Assembly: GCF_937888285.1 (NCBI RefSeq)
Contig: NZ_CALART010000096.1
Span: 1 to 35,696 of the forward strand
DNA: 35,696 nt
Origin: an uncultured Aquimonas sp.
Lineage (GTDB): Bacteria; Pseudomonadota; Gammaproteobacteria; Xanthomonadales; Xanthomonadaceae
Direction of reading: 5' to 3'
The first letter of the stretch is position 1; each line of letters opens with the position of its first letter. Of this stretch, positions 29,677 through 35,696 are shown piece after piece. Both the position numbers and the translations under genes were made by a program. The notes beneath the pieces are model-generated. The model was not told the DNA's origin, did no database searches, and was given only the letters and a program-made list of their open reading frames with translations.

Positions 29677-32067
29677 ATGAGCTCCAGCGCTTCCGAGATC
29701 AGCCGCAACCCCGCCCAGATCGCCCAGCGCATCAGCGCCCAGATCGCCGAAGAGATCGCCGCCCAGCCGGCGCAAGTGCGCGCGGCGGTCGAGCTGCTGG
29801 ATGGCGGCGCCACCGTGCCCTTCATAGCGCGCTATCGAAAGGAAGTGACGGGCGGCCTCGACGACACCCAGCTGCGCACCCTGGAAGAGCGCCTGATCTA
29901 CCTGCGTGAGCTGGAAGACCGCCGCGACGCGATCCTCGCCAGCATCCATGAGCAGGGCAAGCTCACCGATGCCCTGCGCGCGGACATCGAAGCGGCCGAC
30001 ACCAAGGCGCGGCTGGAAGACCTCTATCTGCCCTACAAGCCCAAGCGCCGCACCAAGGCGCAGATCGCGCGCGAGGCCGGCCTCGAACCGCTGGCGCTGG
30101 GCCTGCTGGAAGATCCGAGCGAAGCGCCGGAAGTGCGCGCCGCTGCTTTCGTCGATGCCGACAAGGGCGTGGCCGACGTCAAGGCCGCACTCGAAGGCGC
30201 GCGCGCCATCCTGATCGAGCGCATCAGCGAAGACGCGGCCCTGGTTGGCGAGCTGCGCGACTGGCTGTGGAGCAGCGGCGAGATCGAGGCCAAGGTCATC
30301 GAAGGCAAGCAGCAGGAAGGTGCCAAGTACAGCGACTACTTCGAGCATGCCGAAGCCGTGGCCAAGATCCCCTCGCACCGCCTGCTGGCGCTGATGCGCG
30401 CGCGCAACGAAGGCGTGATCAGCATGGACCTGCTGCCCAAGGCGCAGGTCAGCGCAGCCAGCGAAGACCCGCGTGCGGCTGCGACTTCAGCGGGCCATCT
30501 CGAAGCCGAGCGCCGGGTCGCCCTGCGTGCGGGTGTCGCCGAGCGCGGTCGCCCAGCCGATGCCTGGCTGCGCGAGACCGTGCGTCATGCCTGGCGCTTC
30601 AAGCTGCATCTCAGCCTCTCGCTCGACCTGCTGCTGAAGGCGCGCGAAGCCGCCGAGGAAGAAGCCATCCGCGTGTTCGGCGACAACCTCAAGGACCTGC
30701 TGCTGGCCGCGCCCGCTGGCCCGCGGGTGGTGATGGGCCTCGACCCCGGCCTGCGCACGGGCGTCAAGGTCGCCACCGTGGATCGCACCGGCAAGGTGGT
30801 GCAGACCGGCACGATCTTTCCGCATGCGCCTTCGAATCGCTGGGATGCGTCGATCGCCGAACTGGCGCGCGCCTGTGCGGCGCATGGCGTCGAGCTGATC
30901 GCGATCGGCAACGGCACCGCCTCGCGCGAAACCGATCGTCTGGCCGCCGAGCTGATCAAGAAGCATCCGGAGCTCAAGCTGCAGAAGATCGTGGTCAGCG
31001 AGGCCGGCGCCTCGGTGTATTCGGCGTCGGAGATCGCATCCAAGGAGCTGCCCGATCTGGATGTGAGCCTGCGCGGTGCGGTCTCGATCGCGCGGCGTCT
31101 GCAGGACCCCTTGGCCGAGCTGGTCAAGATCGATCCCAAGTCGATCGGCGTCGGCCAGTATCAGCACGATGTGAATCAGACGCGTCTCGCCCGCGCCCTG
31201 GATGGCCGCGTCGAGGACTGCGTGAACGGCGTCGGCGTCGATGTGAACACCGCTTCGCCCGCCCTGCTCACGCGCGTGGCCGGCCTGTCGGCCAGCGTCG
31301 CTGAAAACGTTGTCCGTTTCCGCGACGAACACGGTGCCTTTCCCAGCCGCCGAGCGCTGCTCAAGGTGCCGCGCCTGGGCGAGAAGGCCTTCGAGCAGTG
31401 CGCGGGTTTCCTGCGCATCAACGGCGGCGAAAACCCGCTGGATGCGTCCAGCGTGCACCCTGAAGCCTACCCGGTGGTCGAGCGCATCCTCGCCAAGTGC
31501 GGCCGCGAGGTGCGCGAGGTGATCGGCGATGCGCCCTTCCTGCGCGGCCTGAACCCCGCCGAGTTCACCGACGAGCGCTTCGGCCTGCCGACCGTGCGCG
31601 ACATCCTGCGCGAGCTGGAGAAGCCCGGTCGCGACCCGCGCCCGGAGTTCAAGACCGCGCGCTTCGAGGACGGCGTCGAGGACATCAAGGACCTGAAGCC
31701 CGGCATGGTGCTGGAGGGCGTGGTCAGCAACGTCGCTGCTTTCGGCGCTTTCGTCGATCTCGGCGTGCACCAGGACGGCCTGGTCCATGTGTCGGCCCTG
31801 TCGGACCGCTTCGTCAAGGATCCGCGCGAGGTGGTGAAGGCGGGGCAGGTGGTCAAGGTCAAGGTTCTGGAAGTCGACCTGCCGCGCAAGCGCATCGCCC
31901 TGACCATGCGGTTGGACGATCCCATCGGCGAGGAGCGCAGCGCCCAGCGCGGCCCGCGTCGCGAGGATCGCCCGACCCAGGCCGCGCAGAAGCAGATGGC
32001 GCGCAACCAGCCGCCGGCGCCGGCCGGTGCGCTGGCCGAGGCCCTGCTGCGGGCCCGCCGAAGCTGA
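29677..32067 (+). CDS. tex: Tex-family RNA-binding transcription accessory protein
   Basis: 796 aa, slightly longer than the usual ~770-780. N-terminal Tex domain with ELLDGGATVPFIARYRKEVTG and LEDLYLPYKPKRRTKAQIA; the YqgF/RNase H-like core begins at about 350 (VVMGLDPGLRTGVKVATVD), followed by AIGNGTASRETD and SEAGASVYSASEIAS. Helix-hairpin-helix segments follow (DVNTASPALLTRVAGLS and FPSRRALLKVPRLGEKAFEQ), and then an S1 RNA-binding domain (~673-745; GVVSNVAAFGAFVDLGVHQD in part). The extra length is a Gln/Ala/Arg-rich tail. Tex binds nucleic acids and affects transcription in several bacteria, originally toxin genes in Bordetella. All domains are intact. Confidence 0.95.
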   Translation: MSSSASEISRNPAQIAQRISAQIAEEIAAQPAQVRAAVELLDGGATVPFIARYRKEVTGGLDDTQLRTLEERLIYLRELEDRRDAILASIHEQGKLTDALRADIEAADTKARLEDLYLPYKPKRRTKAQIAREAGLEPLALGLLEDPSEAPEVRAAAFVDADKGVADVKAALEGARAILIERISEDAALVGELRDWLWSSGEIEAKVIEGKQQEGAKYSDYFEHAEAVAKIPSHRLLALMRARNEGVISMDLLPKAQVSAASEDPRAAATSAGHLEAERRVALRAGVAERGRPADAWLRETVRHAWRFKLHLSLSLDLLLKAREAAEEEAIRVFGDNLKDLLLAAPAGPRVVMGLDPGLRTGVKVATVDRTGKVVQTGTIFPHAPSNRWDASIAELARACAAHGVELIAIGNGTASRETDRLAAELIKKHPELKLQKIVVSEAGASVYSASEIASKELPDLDVSLRGAVSIARRLQDPLAELVKIDPKSIGVGQYQHDVNQTRLARALDGRVEDCVNGVGVDVNTASPALLTRVAGLSASVAENVVRFRDEHGAFPSRRALLKVPRLGEKAFEQCAGFLRINGGENPLDASSVHPEAYPVVERILAKCGREVREVIGDAPFLRGLNPAEFTDERFGLPTVRDILRELEKPGRDPRPEFKTARFEDGVEDIKDLKPGMVLEGVVSNVAAFGAFVDLGVHQDGLVHVSALSDRFVKDPREVVKAGQVVKVKVLEVDLPRKRIALTMRLDDPIGEERSAQRGPRREDRPTQAAQKQMARNQPPAPAGALAEALLRARRS

Positions 32068-32081
32068 GGTTGCAGGCGGCC

Positions 32082-32113
32082 GCGTTCCCGCATCGATGCC
32101 GACGCGGGAACGC
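32082..32113 (+). terminator. Hairpin downstream of tex
   Basis: A perfect 10-bp inverted repeat (GCGTTCCCGC / GCGGGAACGC) with a 12-nt loop starts 15 nt after the tex stop. No T-run follows, so an intrinsic terminator is only possible. The remaining ~130 bp to the next gene show no coding feature. Confidence 0.35.
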
Positions 32114-32246
32114 AAGGCACCGCTGGATGCCGGAACGCGGCATGGCTGGACGCGGCCGCCCGCGCATCGGCTAAGCTCGCGCACTGCCCGCGCGATCGTT
32201 CAAACGCCGGCCTATCGCGAACACATACGTCCATCGAGGTCGTCGC

Positions 32247-33368
32247 ATGAAGCGCAGGGATCTGTTGAAGGGTGCGGGTCTGGCGGCTGCGGGCTCCGGT
32301 CTGGCGCTGGCCGGCTGCAGCCAGGGCCAGCCATCGAGCGTGGCGGCGCCCGTCGCCTCCGCCGACGAGACCGTGCGCAACTGGAAAATGGTCACGGCTT
32401 GGCCGGCGGGATTCCCCGGTCTCGGCACGGCGGCGGCGGATCTGGCGGCGCTGATCACCCTCGCCAGCGGCGGTCGCATCAAGGTCCGCGTCTACGGCGC
32501 TGGCGAGCTGGTGCCGGCCTTCGAAGTGTTCGATGCCGTCAGCCGCGGCACCGCCGAGATGGGCCACGCCGCCGCCTATTACTGGGGCGGGAAGTCGCCG
32601 GCGGCGGCGTTCTTCTGCACCGTGCCCTTCGGCCTCACCGCCATGGAGATGAACGGCTGGCTGTACTACGGAGGCGGGCTGGAATTGTGGCGCGAGCTGT
32701 ATGCCTCGTTCGGCCTGGTGCCGTTTCCGGCCGGCAACACCGGCGTGCAGATGGCCGGCTGGTTCAAGCGCGAGATCAACAGCGTGGCCGATCTGGCTGG
32801 CCTCAAGATGCGAATTCCGGGCCTCGGCGGCGAGGTCATGTCCAAGCTCGGCGCCACGCCGGTGAACCTCCCCGGCGGCGAGCTGTTCAGCGCCCTGCAG
32901 TCGGGTGCCATCGACGCCACCGAGTGGGTCGGCCCCTACAACGATCTCGCCTTCGGCCTGCACCGTGTTGCCAAGTACTGCTACTACCCCGGCTGGCAGG
33001 AGCCGGGCCCGACCCTGGAATGCATGGTCAACAAAGCCGCGTTCGAGGGCCTGCCCGACGACCTGAAAGCCGTGGTCGAGTCCTGCTGCCGCGCCGTCAA
33101 CGATTCCATGCTGGCGGAGTACACCGCTCGCAACCAGGCCGCGCTGGATGCGCTGCAGGCTGAGCACGGCGTCGAATTCCGCCTCCTGCCGGACGATGTG
33201 CTCGATGCCTTGCGCCAGGCCAGTGTCGAGGTGCTGGAGCAGACCGCGGCCCGGGATGCGTTCGCGGCCAAGGTCTATGCCTCGGTGAAGGCATTCCGCG
33301 CCAGCGGCAGATCCTGGGCGGCGGTATCCGAGCAGGCCTACCTTCAGCGGCGCGGCGACTGGAGCTGA
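32247..33368 (+). CDS. TRAP transporter solute-binding protein (DctP/TakP type), predicted Tat lipoprotein
   Basis: 373 aa from ATG 32247. The leader has a twin-arginine motif KRRDLLKG (R3-R4), a hydrophobic stretch (AGLAAAGSGLALAG) and a lipobox LAGC with C24. The mature part has the DctP fold landmarks: KMVTAWPAGFPG, GGRIKVRVYGAGELVPAFEVFDAV in pieces, AYYWGGKSP, the ligand-binding strand LKMRIPGLGGEVMSKLG (key Arg after M), and ALQSGAIDATEWVGPYNDLAFG. The last segment resembles 2-oxoacid or lactate-binding (TakP-like) members, so a small monocarboxylate is a reasonable but unproven ligand. The membrane subunits DctQ and DctM are absent from both sides in this window. Divergence between export as a lipoprotein and normal periplasmic DctP is notable. 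Confidence 0.85.
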   Translation: MKRRDLLKGAGLAAAGSGLALAGCSQGQPSSVAAPVASADETVRNWKMVTAWPAGFPGLGTAAADLAALITLASGGRIKVRVYGAGELVPAFEVFDAVSRGTAEMGHAAAYYWGGKSPAAAFFCTVPFGLTAMEMNGWLYYGGGLELWRELYASFGLVPFPAGNTGVQMAGWFKREINSVADLAGLKMRIPGLGGEVMSKLGATPVNLPGGELFSALQSGAIDATEWVGPYNDLAFGLHRVAKYCYYPGWQEPGPTLECMVNKAAFEGLPDDLKAVVESCCRAVNDSMLAEYTARNQAALDALQAEHGVEFRLLPDDVLDALRQASVEVLEQTAARDAFAAKVYASVKAFRASGRSWAAVSEQAYLQRRGDWS

Positions 33369-33414
33369 GCTTGCTGACTCAAGCCGGCGCGAACCCTATG
33401 TTGCGCGGCTGCTT

Positions 33415-33443
33415 TTGCGCCCGCCGGTGGCGTGGCCGATAAT
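33415..33443 (+). promoter_or_regulatory. Probable promoter of the rhodanese-secB-gpsA operon, with palindrome at the -10
   Basis: TTGCGC (33415-33420) and GATAAT (33438-33443, 5/6 match) are 17 nt apart. The -10 lies inside the palindrome GCCGATAATCGGC (33435-33447). The expected start site is ~35 nt before the GTG at 33484. Confidence 0.5.
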
Positions 33444-33483
33444 CGGCGCCCCTCGCGCCCCGGCGCCCCCTCGGAAACCTTCC

Positions 33484-33927
33484 GTGTCCCAGTTTTTCGA
33501 ACGCCTGCCGGAGTTCATCGGCAACCACCCCATCCTGTCGATGGCTTTCGTCGGTCTGACCGCCGCCATCGTCATCAATGAGGTATCGCGCCTGCGCCGC
33601 GGCTACAAGGCCATCAGTCCGGCCCAGCTGACCCTGCTGATGAACCGCGAGAACGCGCTGGTAGTGGATGTGAGCGCCATTGCCGACTTCGAGAAGGGCC
33701 ACATCCTTGGCTCGAAGCACGTGGCGATGAGCCAGTTCGATCCAGAGAACAAGACGCTGGCCAAGGTGCGCGAGCTGCCGGTTGCCGTCGTCTGCCGCAC
33801 CGGCATGACCGCATCCAACGCGGCGGCACGCTTGGTCAAGGCCGGCTTCAAGAATGTCTTCCTGCTGGAAGGCGGCGTGCAGGCCTGGCAGGCGGCGGAT
33901 CTGCCGCTGGTGCGCGGCAAGGCTTGA
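33484..33927 (+). CDS. Membrane-anchored rhodanese-like protein (YibN-type)
   Basis: 147 aa from GTG 33484, with GGAAA about 7 nt upstream; the open frame before it is promoter DNA. One N-terminal membrane helix (ILSMAFVGLTAAIVINEV, ~19-36) is followed by a rhodanese domain: LVVDVSAIADFEKGHILGS, the active-site loop VVCRTGM with C104, and FLLEGGVQAWQAADLPL. Rhodaneses move sulfur between thiols; here the domain would face the cytoplasm at the inner membrane. In E. coli the homologous yibN precedes grxC, secB and gpsA. The same order is seen here except that grxC is missing. Confidence 0.88.
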   Translation: MSQFFERLPEFIGNHPILSMAFVGLTAAIVINEVSRLRRGYKAISPAQLTLLMNRENALVVDVSAIADFEKGHILGSKHVAMSQFDPENKTLAKVRELPVAVVCRTGMTASNAAARLVKAGFKNVFLLEGGVQAWQAADLPLVRGKA

Positions 33928-34037
33928 AGCGCGGGGCCCCTGCCCCAAACCCTCCATTCCTCGCGGCGGCGGACAGCGTCGGCTGTCGTGGGATACTCGC
34001 CGGCCCTCGGCACACCCCCAATCTTTCGGAGTACACC

Positions 34038-34544
34038 ATGAGCGAAGAGAACCAGATGGCCGCCAACGGCGCAGGTGAACAGGCGCAGGCGCAGCTGGTG
34101 CTGCAGAAGATCTACGTCAAGGACGCCTCGTTCGAAGCGCCGTCCGCCCCGCAGATCTTCCAGGAGGAAATCTCCCCGCAGCTGCAGCTCAACATGAACC
34201 AGAAGGTCACCGCGCTGGCCCAGGACGTGTTCGAGGTCGTGCTGACCCTCACCCTGACCTGCGGTACCGGCGACAAGACTGCCTATCTCGTGGAAGTGCA
34301 GCAGGCAGGCGTGTTCACCATCTCCGGTTTCGATGCCCGCAATCTCGATGCCGTGCTCGGCACCTACTGCCCGAACACGCTGTTCCCCTATGCCCGTCAG
34401 ATGGTCAGCGACCTGATCCAGGCCGGCGGCTTCCCGCCCTACTTCCTGCAGCCGATCAACTTCGACCAGCTGTACGCCGAAACCCTGCGTCGTCGCGCCG
34501 AGCAGGAAGGCCAGCTCGCGGGTGAGCCCGCCGGCAACGCTTGA
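34038..34544 (+). CDS. secB: Protein-export chaperone SecB
   Basis: 168 aa from ATG 34038, preceded by CGGAG at 6 nt. Typical SecB sequence: LVLQKIYVKDASFEAPSAP, QEEISPQLQLNMN, FEVVLTLTLTC, AYLVEVQQAGVFTISGF, LGTYCPNTLFPYARQMVSDL, and GGFPPYFLQPINFDQLY, with an acidic/Ala-rich C-terminus. SecB is a tetrameric cytosolic chaperone that holds preproteins unfolded and passes them to SecA. It follows the rhodanese gene by 110 bp and precedes gpsA by 22 bp. GATACT (33992-33997) could be a weak internal -10. Confidence 0.97.
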   Translation: MSEENQMAANGAGEQAQAQLVLQKIYVKDASFEAPSAPQIFQEEISPQLQLNMNQKVTALAQDVFEVVLTLTLTCGTGDKTAYLVEVQQAGVFTISGFDARNLDAVLGTYCPNTLFPYARQMVSDLIQAGGFPPYFLQPINFDQLYAETLRRRAEQEGQLAGEPAGNA

Positions 34545-34566
34545 AACCTTCCATGAGGCGGCAGGC

Positions 34567-35592
34567 ATGAGCGACATGTTGAAGATCGCCGTGCTCGGTG
34601 CGGGCTCCTGGGGCACCGCACTTGCCGCCCAGATGGCACGTAATGGGCACGCCGTCACCCTGTGGGGGCGTGACCCGCGGCAGGTCGCGGAGCTGCGCGA
34701 GAGCCGGATCAATCAGCGCTATCTGCCGGGCATCGAACTGCCCGAGGCGCTGCAGTACAGCGATCGGCTGGCCGAATGCGTCGAGCGCGCGGAGCTGGTG
34801 CTGGTGGTCGTTCCCAGCCATGCCTTCCCGGAAACCCTGGCAGCGATCGCGCCCATCAGCGCCCATCTGCAGGGCGTTGCCTGGGCTACCAAAGGATTCG
34901 AGCTGGGCTCGGGGCGCTTCCTGCATGAAGTGGCGGGATCGGTCCTGCCGGCGCAGATGCCGCTTGCGGTGGTCACCGGACCCTCCTTCGCGAAGGAAGT
35001 CGCGCAAGGCCTGCCGACCGCGGTCACCGTGCATTCCGATGACGCCGGCTTCGCCCGGGTGGCCGCGGAAGCCCTGCATGGTGCGAGTTTCAGGGCGTAC
35101 ACCGGCAGCGACATGCTGGGTGCGGAGCTGGGTGGAGCCATGAAAAACGTGCTGGCCGTGGCGACGGGTATTGCCGACGGCATGCAGCTTGGCCTGAATG
35201 CCCGCGCCGGCCTGATCACGCGCGGTTTGAACGAGATGCTGCGGCTGAATGCCGCCCTCGGAGGCCGGACCGAAACCCTGATGGGGCTGGCTGGTCTCGG
35301 CGATCTGGTGCTGACCTGCACCGGCGACCTGTCCCGCAACCGTCGACTCGGGCTGGCACTCGGTCGTGGTGAGAACCTGGATGCCGCCGTGCAGGCGATC
35401 GGCCAGGCGGTCGAGTCGATCCAGACGGTGGACGAAGTCATGCGCCTCGCCGAGCGGGTGCAGCTGGAGCTGCCGATCAGCGCCCTGGTCCAGCGCGTGC
35501 TGCATCGCGAGATCACACCGCACGAAGGCTTGCGCCTGCTGCTGTCGCGCGAGCAGAAGCCTGAGTATCCGCCGGGCTGGTTCGCCAGCTGA
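34567..35592 (+). CDS. gpsA: Glycerol-3-phosphate dehydrogenase [NAD(P)+]
   Basis: 341 aa from ATG 34567; a longer frame upstream overlaps secB and is not needed. GAGG lies ~11 nt upstream. Motifs: nucleotide loop VLGAGSWGTALA, RINQRYLPG, VVPSHAF, ATKGFE, TGPSFAKEVAQGLPTAVT, catalytic Lys in GAMKNVLAVATGIADGM (K193), and NARAGLITRGLNEM with TCTGDLSRNRRLG. It reduces dihydroxyacetone phosphate to sn-glycerol-3-phosphate for phospholipid synthesis, in the cytosol. Gene order secB-gpsA is conserved in gammaproteobacteria. The C-terminus ends near PPGWFAS. Confidence 0.97.
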   Translation: MSDMLKIAVLGAGSWGTALAAQMARNGHAVTLWGRDPRQVAELRESRINQRYLPGIELPEALQYSDRLAECVERAELVLVVVPSHAFPETLAAIAPISAHLQGVAWATKGFELGSGRFLHEVAGSVLPAQMPLAVVTGPSFAKEVAQGLPTAVTVHSDDAGFARVAAEALHGASFRAYTGSDMLGAELGGAMKNVLAVATGIADGMQLGLNARAGLITRGLNEMLRLNAALGGRTETLMGLAGLGDLVLTCTGDLSRNRRLGLALGRGENLDAAVQAIGQAVESIQTVDEVMRLAERVQLELPISALVQRVLHREITPHEGLRLLLSREQKPEYPPGWFAS

Positions 35593-35645
35593 TGTCGCGC
35601 GCCCAGCCCAGAGCGGCGTGATTGCAACTTTCCGCGCGAGACCTC

Positions 35646-35673
35646 TTTACAACCACAAAAATCGCGGTATAGT
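35646..35673 (+). promoter_or_regulatory. Sigma70-type promoter reading out of the window
   Basis: TTTACA (35646-35651) and TATAGT (35668-35673), each 5/6 matches, are 16 nt apart, and the discriminator GGGCGG is GC-rich, as in stringently controlled stable-RNA or ribosomal promoters. The gene it serves begins beyond 35696. It is one of the clearest promoters in the window. Confidence 0.6.
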
Positions 35674-35696
35674 GGGCGGCTCGGACGGACGAGGCG

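Overview
The window is high-GC bacterial DNA with a typical gammaproteobacterial housekeeping set (hemW, mgtE, uvrD, tex, secB, gpsA). The rhodanese-secB-gpsA order, the dispersed GGGATT and GGTGGGCC intergenic repeats, and secreted proteins ending in a 'LFxDGF(E/D)' tail suggest the Xanthomonadales (Lysobacterales). This assignment comes from gene content and order recalled from known genomes; no search was run.

Region 1 (1-5503) is a type VI secretion (T6SS) effector island. It holds the C-terminal beta-helix of a VgrG spike, a DUF2169 adaptor, a PAAR-like protein carrying a C-terminal Ntox15 (Tde-type) DNase domain, a GAD-like/DUF1851 immunity protein, a second divergent immunity homologue, and a toxin-less copy of the PAAR-like segment. 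The first three genes overlap by 4 nt each. The layout matches the Agrobacterium vgrG2-DUF2169-tde2-tdi2 locus. The extra immunity gene and the 97% identical PAAR fragment look like products of toxin-cassette exchange. No T6SS core genes are in the window.

Region 2 (5563-10583, all minus strand) holds two exported proteins (a TolB/PD40-type beta-propeller and a choice-of-anchor-Q beta-helix protein) that share the same C-terminal motif, then a tiny CPXCG zinc-ribbon protein and hemW.

Region 3 (10841-17047) has two large diguanylate cyclases: a four-PAS GGDEF protein and a membrane-anchored Reg_prop/Y_Y_Y/GGEEF sensor. Between them, on the opposite strand, lies an OleB/haloalkane-dehalogenase-like hydrolase. 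A 570-bp array of 194-nt units follows; each unit carries two palindromes of opposite orientation whose arms covary.

Region 4 (17699-29425) holds mgtE, a SWIM/SNF2 helicase, a MazEF-type toxin-antitoxin pair translationally coupled to a secreted esterase, uvrD, an SDR plus saccharopine-dehydrogenase-like operon, and an orphan ParA ATPase. Convergent or adjacent genes here are separated by GGTGGGCC palindrome pairs.

Region 5 (29677-35696) holds tex, an orphan TRAP solute-binding protein predicted to be a Tat-exported lipoprotein, and the rhodanese-secB-gpsA operon. That operon lacks the grxC gene that sits between the rhodanese gene and secB in E. coli. The window ends on a good sigma70-type promoter for a gene outside it.
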